Source: Pyropia yezoensis | Taxonomy: Eukaryota > Rhodophyta > Bangiophyceae > Bangiales > Bangiaceae | DNA: 64,000 nucleotides | Reading direction: 5' to 3' | Assembly (NCBI GenBank): GCA_009829735.1 | Contig: CM020618.1 | Location: forward strand, 10,879,119-10,943,118 | Part shown: positions 1 to 11,558 of the stretch, in pieces | How positions within the stretch are numbered: position 1 is the stretch's first letter | Layout: each line of letters begins with the position of its first letter | Translations under genes and position numbers: made by a program | Notes under the pieces: generated by a model | What the model was told of the DNA's origin: nothing | The model's database searches: none | Seen by the model: the letters and a program-made list of their open reading frames with translations, nothing else

Positions 1-1313
1 AATCGTGAGGCGTGCTGGCGCGCACACTCGGGTCGGCACAACAAACGACACTGGCGGGGAAGGCGGGACAACCCCGGTGGCGTCAGCACAGACGAGCCTT
101 GATGGAAGCGACGGGTGGGAGACGGACGCCAACACGAGCACGGGGGCTCACCCAAAACTAATCATGGCCGCGCAAGGATGCCTCTGGAGCCCGCAGGTCC
201 AATCACCGCGAGCTTTGCTGCTCGTTTTCTGTCCTTGTGGTCCGTCCTCCTAGAATTCTTTTCGTGCAACACTGACGAGGAAGGATCTGGAGGGGCGGTG
301 TCTTGGCAGTCCAGGCAGGTCCCAGCAGCTCTCTCGTGAGCCAGGGGCCGATGCAGTGAGCACTTCAATTCGAAGCGGCCCGGCGCGTGACGTGGCGCAC
401 GCTCGGTCGGACTGTGACCGCCGTTTCGTTCGGCACGAACGAGGGCCGCAGCCAATCATGTGGGAGCCCCCGCGGGCGAGGGAGCCGCGGCACCTCAGAA
501 ATACAAGTCAACGGCTGAAGCCGTATCAGATCTCGTATCTAGCGGATCCTCACGTGAGGACCACTTGTGATTCCAAAACCGGAACTCGACACCTGCTTTC
601 AACTATGACTGAAAATGTGCCGAAAACAAGCGACACAATGTCAAACTCCACGGCTCGTATCTATGTAATAACAAGTCTGGTTGCCGTCACGCACGCGCTC
701 GCGGAGCGGTCCATACATACATAGGAATTTACATGGCAACCCGTGTGAAGCGAGATATGGCGCGTCGCCAGGGCGGGAGCCGCCAATCCTCTTCTGACAG
801 CAGGGCCGCCCAATCTCACCCGGGAAGGGTCGGCGGCCATCGCGAATGACGTTGGGAGTGGGCCACTCCTCGGGTAGGCCAACAGAGATACGGGTAGGCG
901 ACTTGGCCTCCAGCGCTCGGCGACTTGGCCGATGCCTTCGGCTCGGATGTCACGACGGGAAGGCTCGGCTGGTTGGTTTTCAGCACAATAAATACGTACA
1001 GCCACCTCTCTGACTCCTTGCGCCCCAGATTTAGACCAATGCACAGGACGCATGAAAAAGTGGGGGGCGGGAGCGGGCACGCGGCTACCAGCCCCAGCAT
1101 CACTTCACTTTGACCCCCCCCACGATTGCGAAGCCGAGAAGGCATCGTGTTCTTCTGGTGTAAGACCCATTTGCACAGGCCTTTCCCTCATCTTCCTCGA
1201 ACGTCGGCCGGTGGCGGGCCGAGCAACCAGCGGTCCACTGTGCCACGCCCACCTCCCCTCTCTCCAAGAAAGCCACCGCGTGCTCCTTGACGGGCGGTCT
1301 AAGACAGGGTATT

Positions 1314-1428
1314 GTGCGTCCCGTAAAAAGTGGACGTGCACGGGTCGTGCAGTGTGGGTTTGATTGGTCCAGTGGCCGATATTTGACATGATCACGACAC
1401 GAGCACGTCCACTTTTTTCGGGACGCAC
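1314..1428. mobile_element. MITE-like 115-bp inverted-repeat element, copy 1
   Basis: The element starts gtgcgtcccg and ends cgggacgcac. Its terminal inverted repeats match over about 26 bases (one mismatch in the a/t run) and continue more weakly to about 40 bases, leaving a short unique centre with ttgattggtcca. A second copy of the same length lies at 16041-16155. Both copies have att on the left and tata on the right. It has no coding capacity, so any transposase would have to act in trans. Which DNA-transposon superfamily it belongs to cannot be told from two copies. Confidence 0.75.
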
Positions 1429-1436
1429 TATACCGC

Positions 1437-1572
1437 ATGTGGCGCTGAGTTTGTGGCGCCTCGTGGCACGACTTGATTGGCTCCGGGGCGCCACGTGTAT
1501 GCCGGATCAGCGCCACAAACTCGACGCCACGACCACATGGCTTTGGCCAAAGCCATGTGGCGCACCACGCCA
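1437..1572. repeat. Inverted-repeat block with 28-bp perfect palindrome
   Basis: Left arm 1440-1468 (gagtttgtggcgc core) is imperfectly inverted at 1510-1530. It is followed by a perfect 28-bp palindrome at 1533-1560 centred on ttggccaa. The block directly abuts the MITE-like element. It could be a second, decayed foldback element into which the first inserted, or the reverse. Confidence 0.5.
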
Positions 1573-1968
1573 CAAAGGGAGCCACAGAACTGACGAACCT
1601 CAAGTGTGGTACACTTTTGAAGTAGTTAATTAATCCAATGGACTGATGCCCCGTCTCACGCGCGCATTCCACGACCTCTTCCCCTGCCCCACATCAACGC
1701 TTCGTGTTTCCCGCCTCCTCGGTGTACCATTGGCATTCTGGGCGTACGGGCTGCCGAGCGCCGCTGCCGTCAACGATAAGCAGTTTTTACACGTGCAGCA
1801 GGACCGGCTCCTGCCATCGAAGGGGGGGTGGGATTTTGCAGAACCGTCCACAAGGAACTGGGCGTGGGCGATGTTGGTCATTGGCAAGAAAAGCAATGTC
1901 ATCTGACGGCAGCCACCTTGGGGCGGCTCGCGTGGGCGTCCATGCTGAGCGTCACACCCCAGAGTCGG

Positions 1969-2060
1969 ACGTGCCGGGCGTGCCGGGCAGGGAGGCGGTT
2001 CCAGGCGTGCGGCGCGTGCCGGGCGTGTCGGGCGTGCCGGGCGTGCTGGGCGTGCCTGGC
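1969..2060. repeat. Degenerate GC-rich minisatellite
   Basis: A run of imperfect units close to gcgtgccgg, interrupted once by a less similar segment. No gene in this stretch is convincing. Confidence 0.45.
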
Positions 2061-2399
2061 AATGCGGTTCGATGCTCAAGAAGCTACAGGACTGGCGGTA
2101 CATAGGTATACATACGTAAGATGCTTGTTCATACGGAACTTCGTTACGCACTCAGCACAAAGTACAACTGATCTGTCCTGGAAGGTGAGGCATGCTTTAT
2201 TCGTGAATTAAGGCACGGTTGGATATCCTTAATTTAAAAAATCGCATCAGTGATTGATCCGTCGTGCATGCGCGTCACCAAGTGGAGTCTGAGAGATACT
2301 TGGGCCGGCCCGCCCCAACATGACCGGGTGAGTGTCTGCCGCCGTCTGTCACACGCCTGCGCTACCCAGCGGGACGGGACCTTACCAGCTCGCTCTGGT

Positions 2400-2987
2400 A
2401 TGGCAGCCCCCCCGTATCACACGGTCCCAGCTGTGCAACTCCCTTGTCCCATCCCGATTGTGACCAAAGATGACTTCTTATTGCGCCGATTGACTGTCGC
2501 AGACTATGATAGCAACTATATGCAGCTGCTGCAGCAGCTTACGAAGGCACCGCCGGTCCCCCGGGCGACTTTCGAGGCTTTTGTTGTCGCCGCTGATGCC
2601 TGTACTACGGGCCATTTGGTGCTTGTAGCAGAAGCTCCTGCTCGTGAGGCTGTCGCCTCCGTCGCTGCCGCCGCACCATTGGCTACCGACGACGCGCAGC
2701 ACGCAACATCTTTGCCCTCGGGCGCTACTCTTGCCGCTACGGCGACGCTGCTTGTGGAGCGCAAGCTGATTCGCGGTGGTGCGTCAGCCGGCCACATTGA
2801 GGACGTGGTCGTCGACGCTCAGTTTCGGGGCACGGGCCTCGGCCGACGGATGGTCGACGCCCTGACGGACGAGGCCCGCCGGCGTGGCTGCTACAAGGTC
2901 ATTTTGGACTGTGCTGAGAGCAACGTGCCGTTTTACGAGCGGTGCGGATATGCGACGAAAGAGCTGCAGATGGTGCGCTACTTGTGA
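2400..2987 (+). CDS. GNA1: Glucosamine-6-phosphate N-acetyltransferase (GNA1-like, GNAT fold)
   Basis: It transfers acetyl from acetyl-CoA to glucosamine 6-phosphate on the way to UDP-GlcNAc; the enzyme is normally cytosolic. The 195-residue product is a single GNAT domain. It opens with FLLRRLTVADYD (about residues 26-37). The family core follows: GHIEDVVVD (131-139), the acetyl-CoA loop RGTGLG (143-148), GCYKVILDC (163-171) and FYERCGY (178-184). A residue 75-120 insertion rich in Ala is absent from compact yeast-type homologues. The ATG at 2400 is chosen because the domain begins soon after it. The frame stays open upstream to another ATG at 2268 and a GTG at 2250, so a 5' extension is possible. 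It converges on the complex III hinge gene, about 580 bp downstream. Confidence 0.92.
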   Translation: MAAPPYHTVPAVQLPCPIPIVTKDDFLLRRLTVADYDSNYMQLLQQLTKAPPVPRATFEAFVVAADACTTGHLVLVAEAPAREAVASVAAAAPLATDDAQHATSLPSGATLAATATLLVERKLIRGGASAGHIEDVVVDAQFRGTGLGRRMVDALTDEARRRGCYKVILDCAESNVPFYERCGYATKELQMVRYL

Positions 2988-3565
2988 GCCATTACGCTGG
3001 AGCACAGGGATTGGCTTCCATGCATCCTGGGCAGTGTCAGATGGGCTCGCCCTCACGGATAGGTGAGGTGCAGGCTGGTCGAGGAAGGTCAGACCTGGAT
3101 GGGCCCCTTGGCAAGGCGACCCATCGGCGCATTCTCGTTGAGCTCGCCTGCTGGTCGTCGGAGTGTGGGCACTGCCCAAGACCGCCATTCCCAACTCCAG
3201 TGGCCTCGCGTGCTGCTCTGGTGGTGCCACTTCGTCACGGCCTATTTGTAGGCAAGCAGAACCGAAGCACAACTGCTGGCACAGGCTGCGAGATGACAGC
3301 TACGCATCGCATCACAGACCTGTCGCATGCTAGCGCGGGAGCGCATGGAGGTCAGGGCAAGACTTCTAGAACCGGAGATGCAGCGAGAGGCGATCAGAAA
3401 CAAGTCGTGAACCCAACAAAAAAAAAACAGTCATGTACAACGTTCACACATCCTTCGCTGACAGCGCTAGACAGTGCTACACACGGGGAGCCAACAAGAC
3501 ACGCAATGAAATACCGCAGAGGTCGCACCCACCAGGCACGTAGCGAGGAGCATACGCCGGCCTCA
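2988..3565. other. Convergent intergenic spacer
   Basis: It lies between the stop codons of the acetyltransferase gene (+) and the hinge-protein gene (-). It should hold both 3' ends. A short A-run sits near 3418-3428. No gene is seen. Confidence 0.5.
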
Positions 3566-4372
3566 TCACTTCAGCGGTTCAAAGATCTTCTTGGCAGCCT
3601 ACACATAGAGGAACGTGACATAGAGCAGGTATCCCCCCGAATGAAGCGAGGATAGCGTGACCCATGTGGAGAGCATTAGACGGAGCGAGAGAACACAGCG
3701 AGGTCATGTCGGCAGTGTTAGTGAGGTGAACGATCACATGAAAAGGGAGGGGTGACGCAGCCGGAAAAGGCGCGTAGGAAGTACACGCCGTGTTGACATC
3801 AGTAATAAAAGTGTTTCCTCAACCCTTGGTCGGAAAGTTGTTGAAAAAGCATCATTGTCGTGGGAAGCAGCCCGCAGCACACAGGCAGCGGAGCATAATC
3901 CAATGGGTGGGATGTCCAGTGGATAACGGGGGGGGTCCCAACGTACGCATGCGTCAACACACTTCCAGAAGTCCAGGTACTGTCCGGTGCAGTGGGCCTC
4001 CTCATCACCAGATGCCGCAACGCGCTTGATACAAGCCTCATAACCTGCCCATCGCTGCGACCGAGGCAAGAGAAGAGCGCAGTAGCCATTGCCGCCAATA
4101 GCCCACCGACGATAGCAGCAAGTCACAGAGCATGGATTAGTGGCAGGAACACAGACGCAGACACACACGCACAAACAACAACACCCTAACAACAGCCGGC
4201 TGCCCCCATACAAAGCGCAACGCCCCCTGGCATGGTCAGGGAGAGCAAGCACGCGCCGCCAAAGCACGTCTCGTCGCCGCCCGACCAAACGTGCTGCAGA
4301 ACGTACCTGCGAGCAGCCGGGCTTGCACGCTTCCTCGATCGTCGGCTTGGTATCAACGGGATCGTCATCCAT
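3566..4372 (-). CDS. UQCRH: Mitochondrial complex III hinge protein (QCR6/UQCRH), three exons
   Basis: A small acidic subunit of the cytochrome bc1 complex on the intermembrane-space side, near cytochrome c1. Exons on the minus strand are 4372-4307, 4054-3947 and 3598-3566, giving 68 residues. Exon 1 encodes MDDDPVDTKPTIEEACKPGC. Exon 2 carries YEACIKRV, HCTGQYLDFWKC and VDAC. The tiny 33-nt exon 3 gives AAKKIFEPLK and the stop. The paired cysteines of the helical hairpin are present. Both donors read GTACGT and both acceptors end CAG or TAG; all junctions are phase 0. Without splicing the frame stays open through intron 1 and past the second donor to 3734, giving a misleading 212-residue product. 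The length matches the family. Introns are 252 and 348 bp. Confidence 0.9.
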
Positions 4373-4776
4373 TGTCGGGACCGGTTATGGAGCGCGTTAC
4401 GGTGTGGGCCAAGCTGCCTGTTGTACAGACCCCGGCAAGCCCGCCCTAGGTTCTTGTCTGTCGCCCGGTCGAAAGCCTCGGGTGCGCGACGGCGATCGCC
4501 AGGCAACACCCGCAGTGCCCTCCCTGAAGGTGGCCGCAGAGCCAGGAGTATTTACAAAAGCGCAAGGTAGACTTAGTTTGACTTACGGGATACGTTGAGG
4601 TTGCCGCAAGCCACACTCAATGACAAACGCTGGAAGGCCATACCTGCCAAACACGGTGCTTGAGCTGAAGGGCGCACTGCAACAAGTGGAAAGGCAAATG
4701 CGCAAGCACCCGGCGTGCCCTTCGCCCTCCAAAGCTTAACACAGATGCGCCCCCCTGCCCCTCTTCTGCTCTCCCC
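4373..4776. other. Intergenic spacer between two minus-strand genes
   Basis: About 400 bp, likely the promoter of the hinge-protein gene and the 3' end of the SDR gene. No gene or notable repeat is seen. Confidence 0.45.
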
Positions 4777-5778
4777 TCAGTCGACAAGCAAACCATCCAA
4801 ATCACTGAGCCAGTTCCCCGCCCCCGCCTGTGCGCCCACGGGACGGCCGACGATCGAGAAGTCAAGGCCCCCCGCCCCCTCCGTCGTCACCGCCCAGGCC
4901 ACCGCATCCGCCGTCACCGCGCGGCTCACATCCCCTATCAGCGTATCGCCGCGAGCAACCACCCCCGCCTCCTCCTCTGCCGGGCGACCGGTCACCCACG
5001 TCGTCCCAACGTTGGTCTGCGGCGCGCCCGTCAGGCGGCCCGGCCTCACGACCACCGCCGTCCGGGATGGGGAGGCGGCGGCCCAGGCGGCGACTGCGGC
5101 CTCACCCTCCGCCTTGGCATCCAGCACCCCAAACGCGTTGAGGAGCGCAAACGGCAGCCGCCCGCGGCGGTCAACCCCGACCGACGAGACAAGCACCACG
5201 CGGGTGGTGGCGGCGCCGAGTGCCGCCACCACCGCTGACACCCCCTCCGCGTCGACGGCGCGGGGGGTGTTGCCGCCGCGCCACGCTTTGGTGGGAAAGG
5301 CAGTCGTGCCGACCGCAATGACTACCACCGTCGCCCCATCCAGGCAGGCAGTGAGGGGGGCTGCAGTGGCGGTGGCCGCGTCGTCCCCGCCAGCGCCAGC
5401 TGGCCGCCGGATATCCCCTCGAACAACCTTAACACCGGGCGGTAGCAGCCCGTCGGCGGGCACCGACCGACAGACGGCGCGCAGGGCAAAGGGTGCGCCC
5501 GGACTCGCCGCCAACCGGCGGAGCGTCAGCAGGCCCACCCCCCCCGTGGCACCAACGACCGCAATTGTATCGCCAGGAGAGAGGTGTGGCCCTGCCGATG
5601 GTTCAGAAGGGGCGGAGTGCGCGGAAGGGGTGGAGGGAGCGGCCGCCGCTCGCCACTGGCCTGCCGAGGCTGGGCTTGAGGGCTGGCGGGCGGGCAACCC
5701 CACCGGCCGCCGCAGCGAGACAGCGAGGCAGCCTCGCTGTGCACCGATGAAAGCGGGCGCCGAGATGAAGGCGTCCAT
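4777..5778 (-). CDS. NAD(P)-binding atypical SDR (NmrA/TIC62-like), probably plastid
   Basis: A 333-residue protein. Residues 1-65 are rich in Ser, Ala, Arg and Pro, like a plastid transit peptide. The Rossmann domain follows, with VVGATGGVG (74-82) as the dinucleotide loop of atypical SDRs. LVSSVGV (196-202) corresponds to the strand after which classical SDRs carry their catalytic Tyr. Then come FGVLDAKAEGE and VVRPGRLTGAP, typical of the NAD(P)-sensing group found in plastids. The YxxxK active site of classical SDRs is not seen, so it may bind the cofactor as a sensor, assembly factor or scaffold rather than as an enzyme. The substrate is unknown. It is divergent from the helicase-like gene, 381 bp away. 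Confidence 0.75.
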   Translation of the reverse strand: MDAFISAPAFIGAQRGCLAVSLRRPVGLPARQPSSPASAGQWRAAAAPSTPSAHSAPSEPSAGPHLSPGDTIAVVGATGGVGLLTLRRLAASPGAPFALRAVCRSVPADGLLPPGVKVVRGDIRRPAGAGGDDAATATAAPLTACLDGATVVVIAVGTTAFPTKAWRGGNTPRAVDAEGVSAVVAALGAATTRVVLVSSVGVDRRGRLPFALLNAFGVLDAKAEGEAAVAAWAAASPSRTAVVVRPGRLTGAPQTNVGTTWVTGRPAEEEAGVVARGDTLIGDVSRAVTADAVAWAVTTEGAGGLDFSIVGRPVGAQAGAGNWLSDLDGLLVD

Positions 5779-6159
5779 GGTCGAAACAAACTCTTGGTGA
5801 CAAGGGCCGGTTGAAAGAGCACGGAGGCAGCTGGAGCCGGGGCTGTGGCGACCAGAGGTGCTTGACCTCGGTGAGGTTCTACGGACTTGTGCGTTTCGTG
5901 ATAGTCAAACGACTTAATGTAATTGATCACTTTTTTTTTGCTTTCTGTGACTTAGAACTCGTCTTACAATTTCATCCCGTCGTCCGCCCTCGGCAGGATC
6001 TCACCAACGCTGCGAGGTTGCGAACTCGGCCTGCGCTCTGTCCTGGTCGCCACGGTAGTCAGCCAGCCTCCTCCTCCCCGCCGCTCCCCCCCCCCCCGCC
6101 CTCCCTCTTCTTTTGTACCACTCCGAGCCTTGCTGGCTGTCGATGGTTCAGGCCCGACC
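5779..6159. promoter_or_regulatory. Divergent promoter region between SDR and helicase-like genes
   Basis: A 381-bp spacer separates two ATGs that point away from each other. It is clearly more AT-rich than its flanks, with a T-run at 5932-5939. Both neighbours look plastid-targeted, so shared control is plausible. No specific transcription-factor site can be named. Confidence 0.4.
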
Positions 6160-6275
6160 ATGCCCCCCCCGATGGCCATACCCTCTTTTGCCGCAACGCC
6201 AGCTCTCTCTTCCCCATTTCTCGGCCGCTGCCCGCCCCTGACAGGCGCCGCTTCTGCCGCCGCTGCTGCTGCTGC

Positions 6276-6311
<36 letters not shown>

Positions 6312-9300
6312 GGTGCCGCCCCCCCATCACGGCTGCCGCCCTTTCCGTCGGTCGTCGCAGCCGGCGCCGCTCTTCCTCTCTGCCCCTTCTCCTCAGCAGG
6401 AGCAGCAACAGCAGCAGCCACCGCCGCCACCGCCGCCACCGCCGCCGCCACCCGCCGGGTCGGCCCAGCGGCGGCTGACCACCTCGGGTCTGGCCACCGG
6501 GTCTGCCGGGTCCGGCGCCGCGGCGGCGCTGCGGTTGCGCACCACAGCGGCCGCGGCGGGCGTGCACCTGGACAGTGGGGAGGTCCTGTCCCTGGCGGGG
6601 ACGCCTCCGGCATCCCCGGTGGGCTCTGGGCTGGCGGAGACGGGGAAGACAGGCGTTGCCAATGGCCAGGTGCCAGGAGCTGCCTCGGCGGGTGCCGCGG
6701 CCGGGGCCGGCGCTGGGACCGCCCCCACCACCGCTGCCGACGACGTTGACCCGCCGCGGCTGGGCCGCCACGCTGGGAGGGCGGTGTCGTCTGCCCTGGG
6801 CGCGTCCCCCCTGGCGGGGGCACCCGCCGTGGCGTCTGCGGCGGCGGCTGCGGCGCTCACCACCGCCGTCCCAGGCCTGGATACTGCCGCGGCCGCCGCT
6901 TTGACCGCCGTCGTTGGCGGAGACACCGCCATCTACGCGACCGTGGGGGGCATGGCACGGCAGCCACTGGTGCGGGCACTCACGACCGTCCTGACCGCCG
7001 CCGCCGCGGCCGCCCCGCCAGCGACCGCAGCGGCCGCTGTCGACCGCGACGGTGCTACAGCCGCCACCGCGCACGCCTACTCCCCGGGCATCCCCCCGCC
7101 GCCCCCCACGGCCCCCCCGCCCCAGCTGCTCTACGTTGCCGCCACCCGGGAGGCGGCGGTTGCGGCGGCGGCGCGCCTGGCCGCAGACGGCGTTCGGGCA
7201 CGCCTGGTCGTTGCCGACACGGCCGTGCGGGTTGCAGACGAGTCGGCGGGTGTGACGGTCGTGATGCCCGACGTGCTGCTACAGATGGCGTACGGGGCAC
7301 CTGCCGCGTCGCTGGCTGCGCCGGCAGCGGACGAGGCGGGAGAGGAGGCTTCGGGGGGACTGGCCGGAGAGGGTGAGGGGGGTGCCACCGCGGCCGCGGA
7401 CGTGGCAGCGGTTGGCGACGCTGGTGGGTCTGTGAATGCCGGAGCGGCCGCCACCTCTGGCCACTCAGACGTCGAGGCAGCTGCCTCGGAGGGGGGCGAT
7501 GACCCGACCCTCCCCGAGGTGCCCATTGGTGCCGACCTAGATGCCTATGCGGCACTGGTGCTGGAGGACGTCCTCTCCGGGGATGTGCCCAACTGGGAGG
7601 ACGCGGTATTGGGCTTGCCGTCCCGCCTGCCGCTACTGGTTCTTGCAGCTGACCTGACGCCCACCGAGCAAGAGGAGGTTGCCTTGTGGCTCTCCGCCGT
7701 CCACAACCGGGCGCGGGTGTACGTGCCGGCCGGAGCGGCGGCATTGATGCAGCGGTTTGTGGGGTGGGAGGGCCGGGCCGGGACTGGCGCGGCGGCGGAG
7801 GCTGCCGCGGCGGCCGCTGCGGCGGCGGTGGCTGCGGGCGGCGCGCCATCGACGCCTGCCATCACGCCGCCGCTGCTGCCGTTTCTGTACCATGCCGGCC
7901 GTCACGCTGTGCCGCTTGAGGTGGACGTTGCCGCCGCAGCCGCCGCTCTGCTGGGGGCGGGCGAGGCTGCAGCCGCGGCGGCCGCGGACAGTGTCAGTGG
8001 GATGGCGTCGGTGGGCATAGACGCGGCCGCCTCGCTGCCCGTGCCCCCCACGGTGGTGCGGTCGGCGCGGGCGTCGCGGGCGGGGCTGGTGCCCCTATCG
8101 GTCGACGCGACGGGCTTGGCAGATGTGGTTTCCGGGGAAGCGGACTATGCTGACGCCGCGACGCTGCTCCACCCCGCTTCCCCACTGCTGCCGGCTCTGC
8201 TAGTCGTGCGTGGGCGGGCCGAGGCAGAGGTAGCCGCGTCAGCGCTGCTGGCGGCGGCAGAGGCGCAGGACGTGCCAATGTTTGCGGTCGCCGACGCGGG
8301 CGCGGTGGAAGCCGCCGTATCCGCCGCCGCTGCGGCTCTGACCGGCTCGGCGGTTGACGGCGGCGACGGCCATCATGAGGTGGCGGCGTTTCCCCCCACC
8401 GAGGCGGTCTTCCTCGATGTGCTGTCAGCGGGGGTGGGCGTCTTGCATGGGGGCATTTCGCAGCCCCTCCGAGACATGGCGGCGGGCCTCTTCCGCACGG
8501 GCGCCATCCGTGTGCTTGTCTTCGACGCTACCCTGGGCGAGGCCGCCCTCCGTGACGTTCCCCGCGCGCCAACGGTGGTAGCTGTGGCGGGCGCGGTGGC
8601 GGCCGTAGCTGACCGGCGGCGGGGGATTTTGTCGGGGGCTGCACTGGCGGGGCGCGCCTTCCCAGTCGCCGCCAAGGCAGGTGCCAAGGGATCGCCCCCA
8701 CCGGCGCCCGCCCGTCTCATCGTGCTGTACGAAGACGGGGAGGCGGAAGATGTGGAGCTGGCGGCGGACCTGGCCACCGCGTTTTTGGGTCCGTCGCTCC
8801 TCCCCGACGGCGCCGCCGCAGACCTGCTGCCTGGCGGTGGTGGCGGCGGCAGCGGTAGCGTCGCCGCAGCGGCGGCGGCGGCTGCGACCGCCGCGCCCGC
8901 GGGTGTCCTGGTTTCCCCTCGCGGCCTCGCCGGAGGGTACGCGGCCACCCTCCGGAGCGTCCGCCGGTTTGGCGTTGACGGCCACGCGACGCTGACCGCG
9001 ACGGCCAGCCTCGCCGCGCACCGCCGGTGGGCACGGCGTGCGGGAACGATGGCCGCAGCGACGGCGGCAGAGGTCGCCGCCACCGCCGCAGCCGCGTCGT
9101 TGGCGGGCGTCGACTGGTCCGCGCTGTCCGCGTATGGGCGGGCAGCGGCCGCCGCGGCCGATGCGGCGGGCCTGCGGGCGGCCATGGCCGCTCACGTGGA
9201 CGCGTACGTGTCGTCGGCGGTGGCATCGAGCCTCCGCGCGGCCGAGCCGGGGACAGTGGTGGCGCTGCGGCCGCCACCCCTGACGGCGGCCGCGGCCGCC

Positions 9301-10490
9301 GCGGCAGCCGACGCGGCCTGGCTATCGACCACCGCCGCGCCCGTGTCGCCTCTTGTCGGCGAGGGAGGCGGCCGCGGCGACGGCGGCCGGGCCACCGCGG
9401 GCGGGGACGCGGCGGTCGTCGTGGTCGAAGCGCTGCCCGCGGTGCTTGTCAAGGTCATTGACAGCGGGCTGCCCGGGCAGGCCGATGCGGATGCCATTGG
9501 GGGGCTGTGGGATGGGGTCGGGGTGGATGACGAGGCGACCTCGTCTGCCGGCGGTGACTCGGCGATGGACGACATGGAGGGCGCGTCGACGGAGGAGGGT
9601 GGCGGTCGTGGTGGCGACGGCGGCGACGGTCGTGGGGTCGGTGGGGGCGGCGGGGGCGCCACCAGGGCGGCGGACGACTTGGCTGCCCTGGTCATCACTG
9701 CCGACGGCGAGTGGGCGCTGGTTCCTCTGGAAGATGTGCTGGCGGTGGGCGTGGAAGGCGACCACGAGGCGGACCTGGACATTACTGCCGTCGACGCAGC
9801 GCTCATCGACGGTGACGACCCATCCGATGCGGCGACCAACGGAGGGTCGACGGCTCTTGCCGCGGGCGGTGGGCTGGCGGCCGCCGCGGGGGTGCGGTTG
9901 GGGGCGGCCCCGGCTGGCAAGGACGCCGCTGGTGGCGGCGGCGACGGCGGTGGCCGTGGAAGTGCCGGTGGCAACGGCGGCGGCTCCCCCCATCTTCCGC
10001 TGGTGGCACAGCGTGTCGGGGGCGGCCTTCCGCGGCTGGCCACACCCCGGGTGGCGCTCGAGGCAGGTGTTCTCCGCGACGCGGTCGACGTGGCGGCGTT
10101 GGACTTTCCCCGGGGGGTCGGCGCACCGGGCGGCAAGGGCGCCCGCCCGTGGGGCACCGCCCGTCCCGTTGGCGACGGCGAGCGCCGGTCCCTGGCCGCC
10201 GTCGCCGCCCGGCTGGTCGACCTGGTTGCCAGTGCCGCGGATGGGGGAGCGCCGGCAGACGACGGGGAGGTCGGGGGGACGGGCGCCGCCGCCGCCGTCG
10301 CACGGGACGTGCGGATCCCCCTCGAGCCCCCCCACCCGCTGGTGCGGCAGACCGCTCGCGCGGCGGCGGCGGCAGCGGTGGCATCCGACGCGGCTGCCGT
10401 CGCGCGTCGGGTCGTCTACCGCGCCACCACCCCCCGTGGGGAGGAGGAGGCGGCGGCAGCGACGCCGGCCACCCGTGGCGGTAGTGGCGG

Positions 10491-10521
<31 letters not shown>

Positions 10522-11519
10522 GACGACGCAGACACGCCCGTGATGGGGGACCTGCCTGCCATCCGACGCCGCTTTGAGGCGGCGCTCGCCGCCGGGTCGC
10601 CCCCCGACGTGGCGCTCGCCGACGCCATCGAGGCGCTCCAGCGGCACCGCCGGTGGTCGGCGCGCCTGGCCGAGGTGGCGACCGCCGCGGCGGCCGCGGC
10701 GGCCGCCGCCGACCGCACGGCGGCGGCGGCCGACGATGCGCGCCGCGGGCGGCGGGACGGCGTCCTGGCGGTGCTGGAAGACACGGTCGCCCTGTCCGTG
10801 CCGGGCCCCCACACCCTGACGCTGACGTTGCTGGGCCACCTGGCCGCGTCGCTGCCGCTGCCGCCGCGGCCCGCCCTCTACGCCGCCGCCTGCCTGCTGC
10901 TCGTTGACGGGGTGGCGGCGATGGAGCCGCCGGCGCTCGCCGCCGCCATTGCCGCCATTGCCGCCGACGCGGCGCCGCCGGCGGTGGCGGCCGCGTTGGC
11001 CGCCGGCGGGGGCACGGTGGTGACGGCCTCGTCGTCGTCCTATGGGGGGGGCCGCGGAGGGGGGGGCGGGCACCCCCGCGACGCCGTCGACGCGGCCGAC
11101 GTGTTTGGCGGCGCCGCCGAAGGCTTCCTCGACGACGCGGCGGAGGTGCGCGCGGCGCTGGTGGCGGTGGAGCGGCGGCACCTGGCGTCGCCGGGCGTCC
11201 CCGGGGGGGGGGGGGGGGGGGGGCGGCCGTCAGTGGCGGCGGCGGCGGCCGCCGCCGCAATGGCGGCGGGGGTAGCGGCGGTGGGGGTGGCCGCGGCGGG
11301 GGCGGCGGCGTCGTCGGCGGCGGGGGTGTTTTTGCTGGTGGCGGCGGCGGCGGGGGCGGTGCCGGGCTGGGCGCGTCGGCGGCGGCGGCGGCGGGGCTCG
11401 CCGCCCCGCTGTCCACCGCCGCCCTGGCGGCGCTGGTCGCCGACGGCGACGGGGCGTATGCAGACGCGGCGGTGGACCGTGGCAGCGGCGGCGGGCCATT
11501 GGCGGTGGGGGATGGCAGC

Positions 11520-11558
<39 letters not shown>

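Larger units (their letters stand above)
1..2399. other. Intergenic, no supported gene
   Basis: No open frame here shows a recognisable domain or a believable start. The stretch is less GC-rich than the gene bodies. It holds a MITE-like element (1314-1428), a second inverted-repeat block with a perfect palindrome (1437-1572), and a degenerate GC-rich tandem repeat near 1969-2060 built on units like gcgtgccgg. The last few hundred bases are probably the promoter of the acetyltransferase gene that follows. Confidence 0.5.

Noticed and set aside
2942-3655. 237-codon plus frame overlapping the acetyltransferase
   Set aside because: It starts inside a well-supported gene in another frame and its right part is antisense to the last exon of the hinge-protein gene.
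3734-4372. Single 212-residue protein
   Set aside because: It reads through an intron and past a strong donor; splicing gives the 68-residue hinge protein instead.
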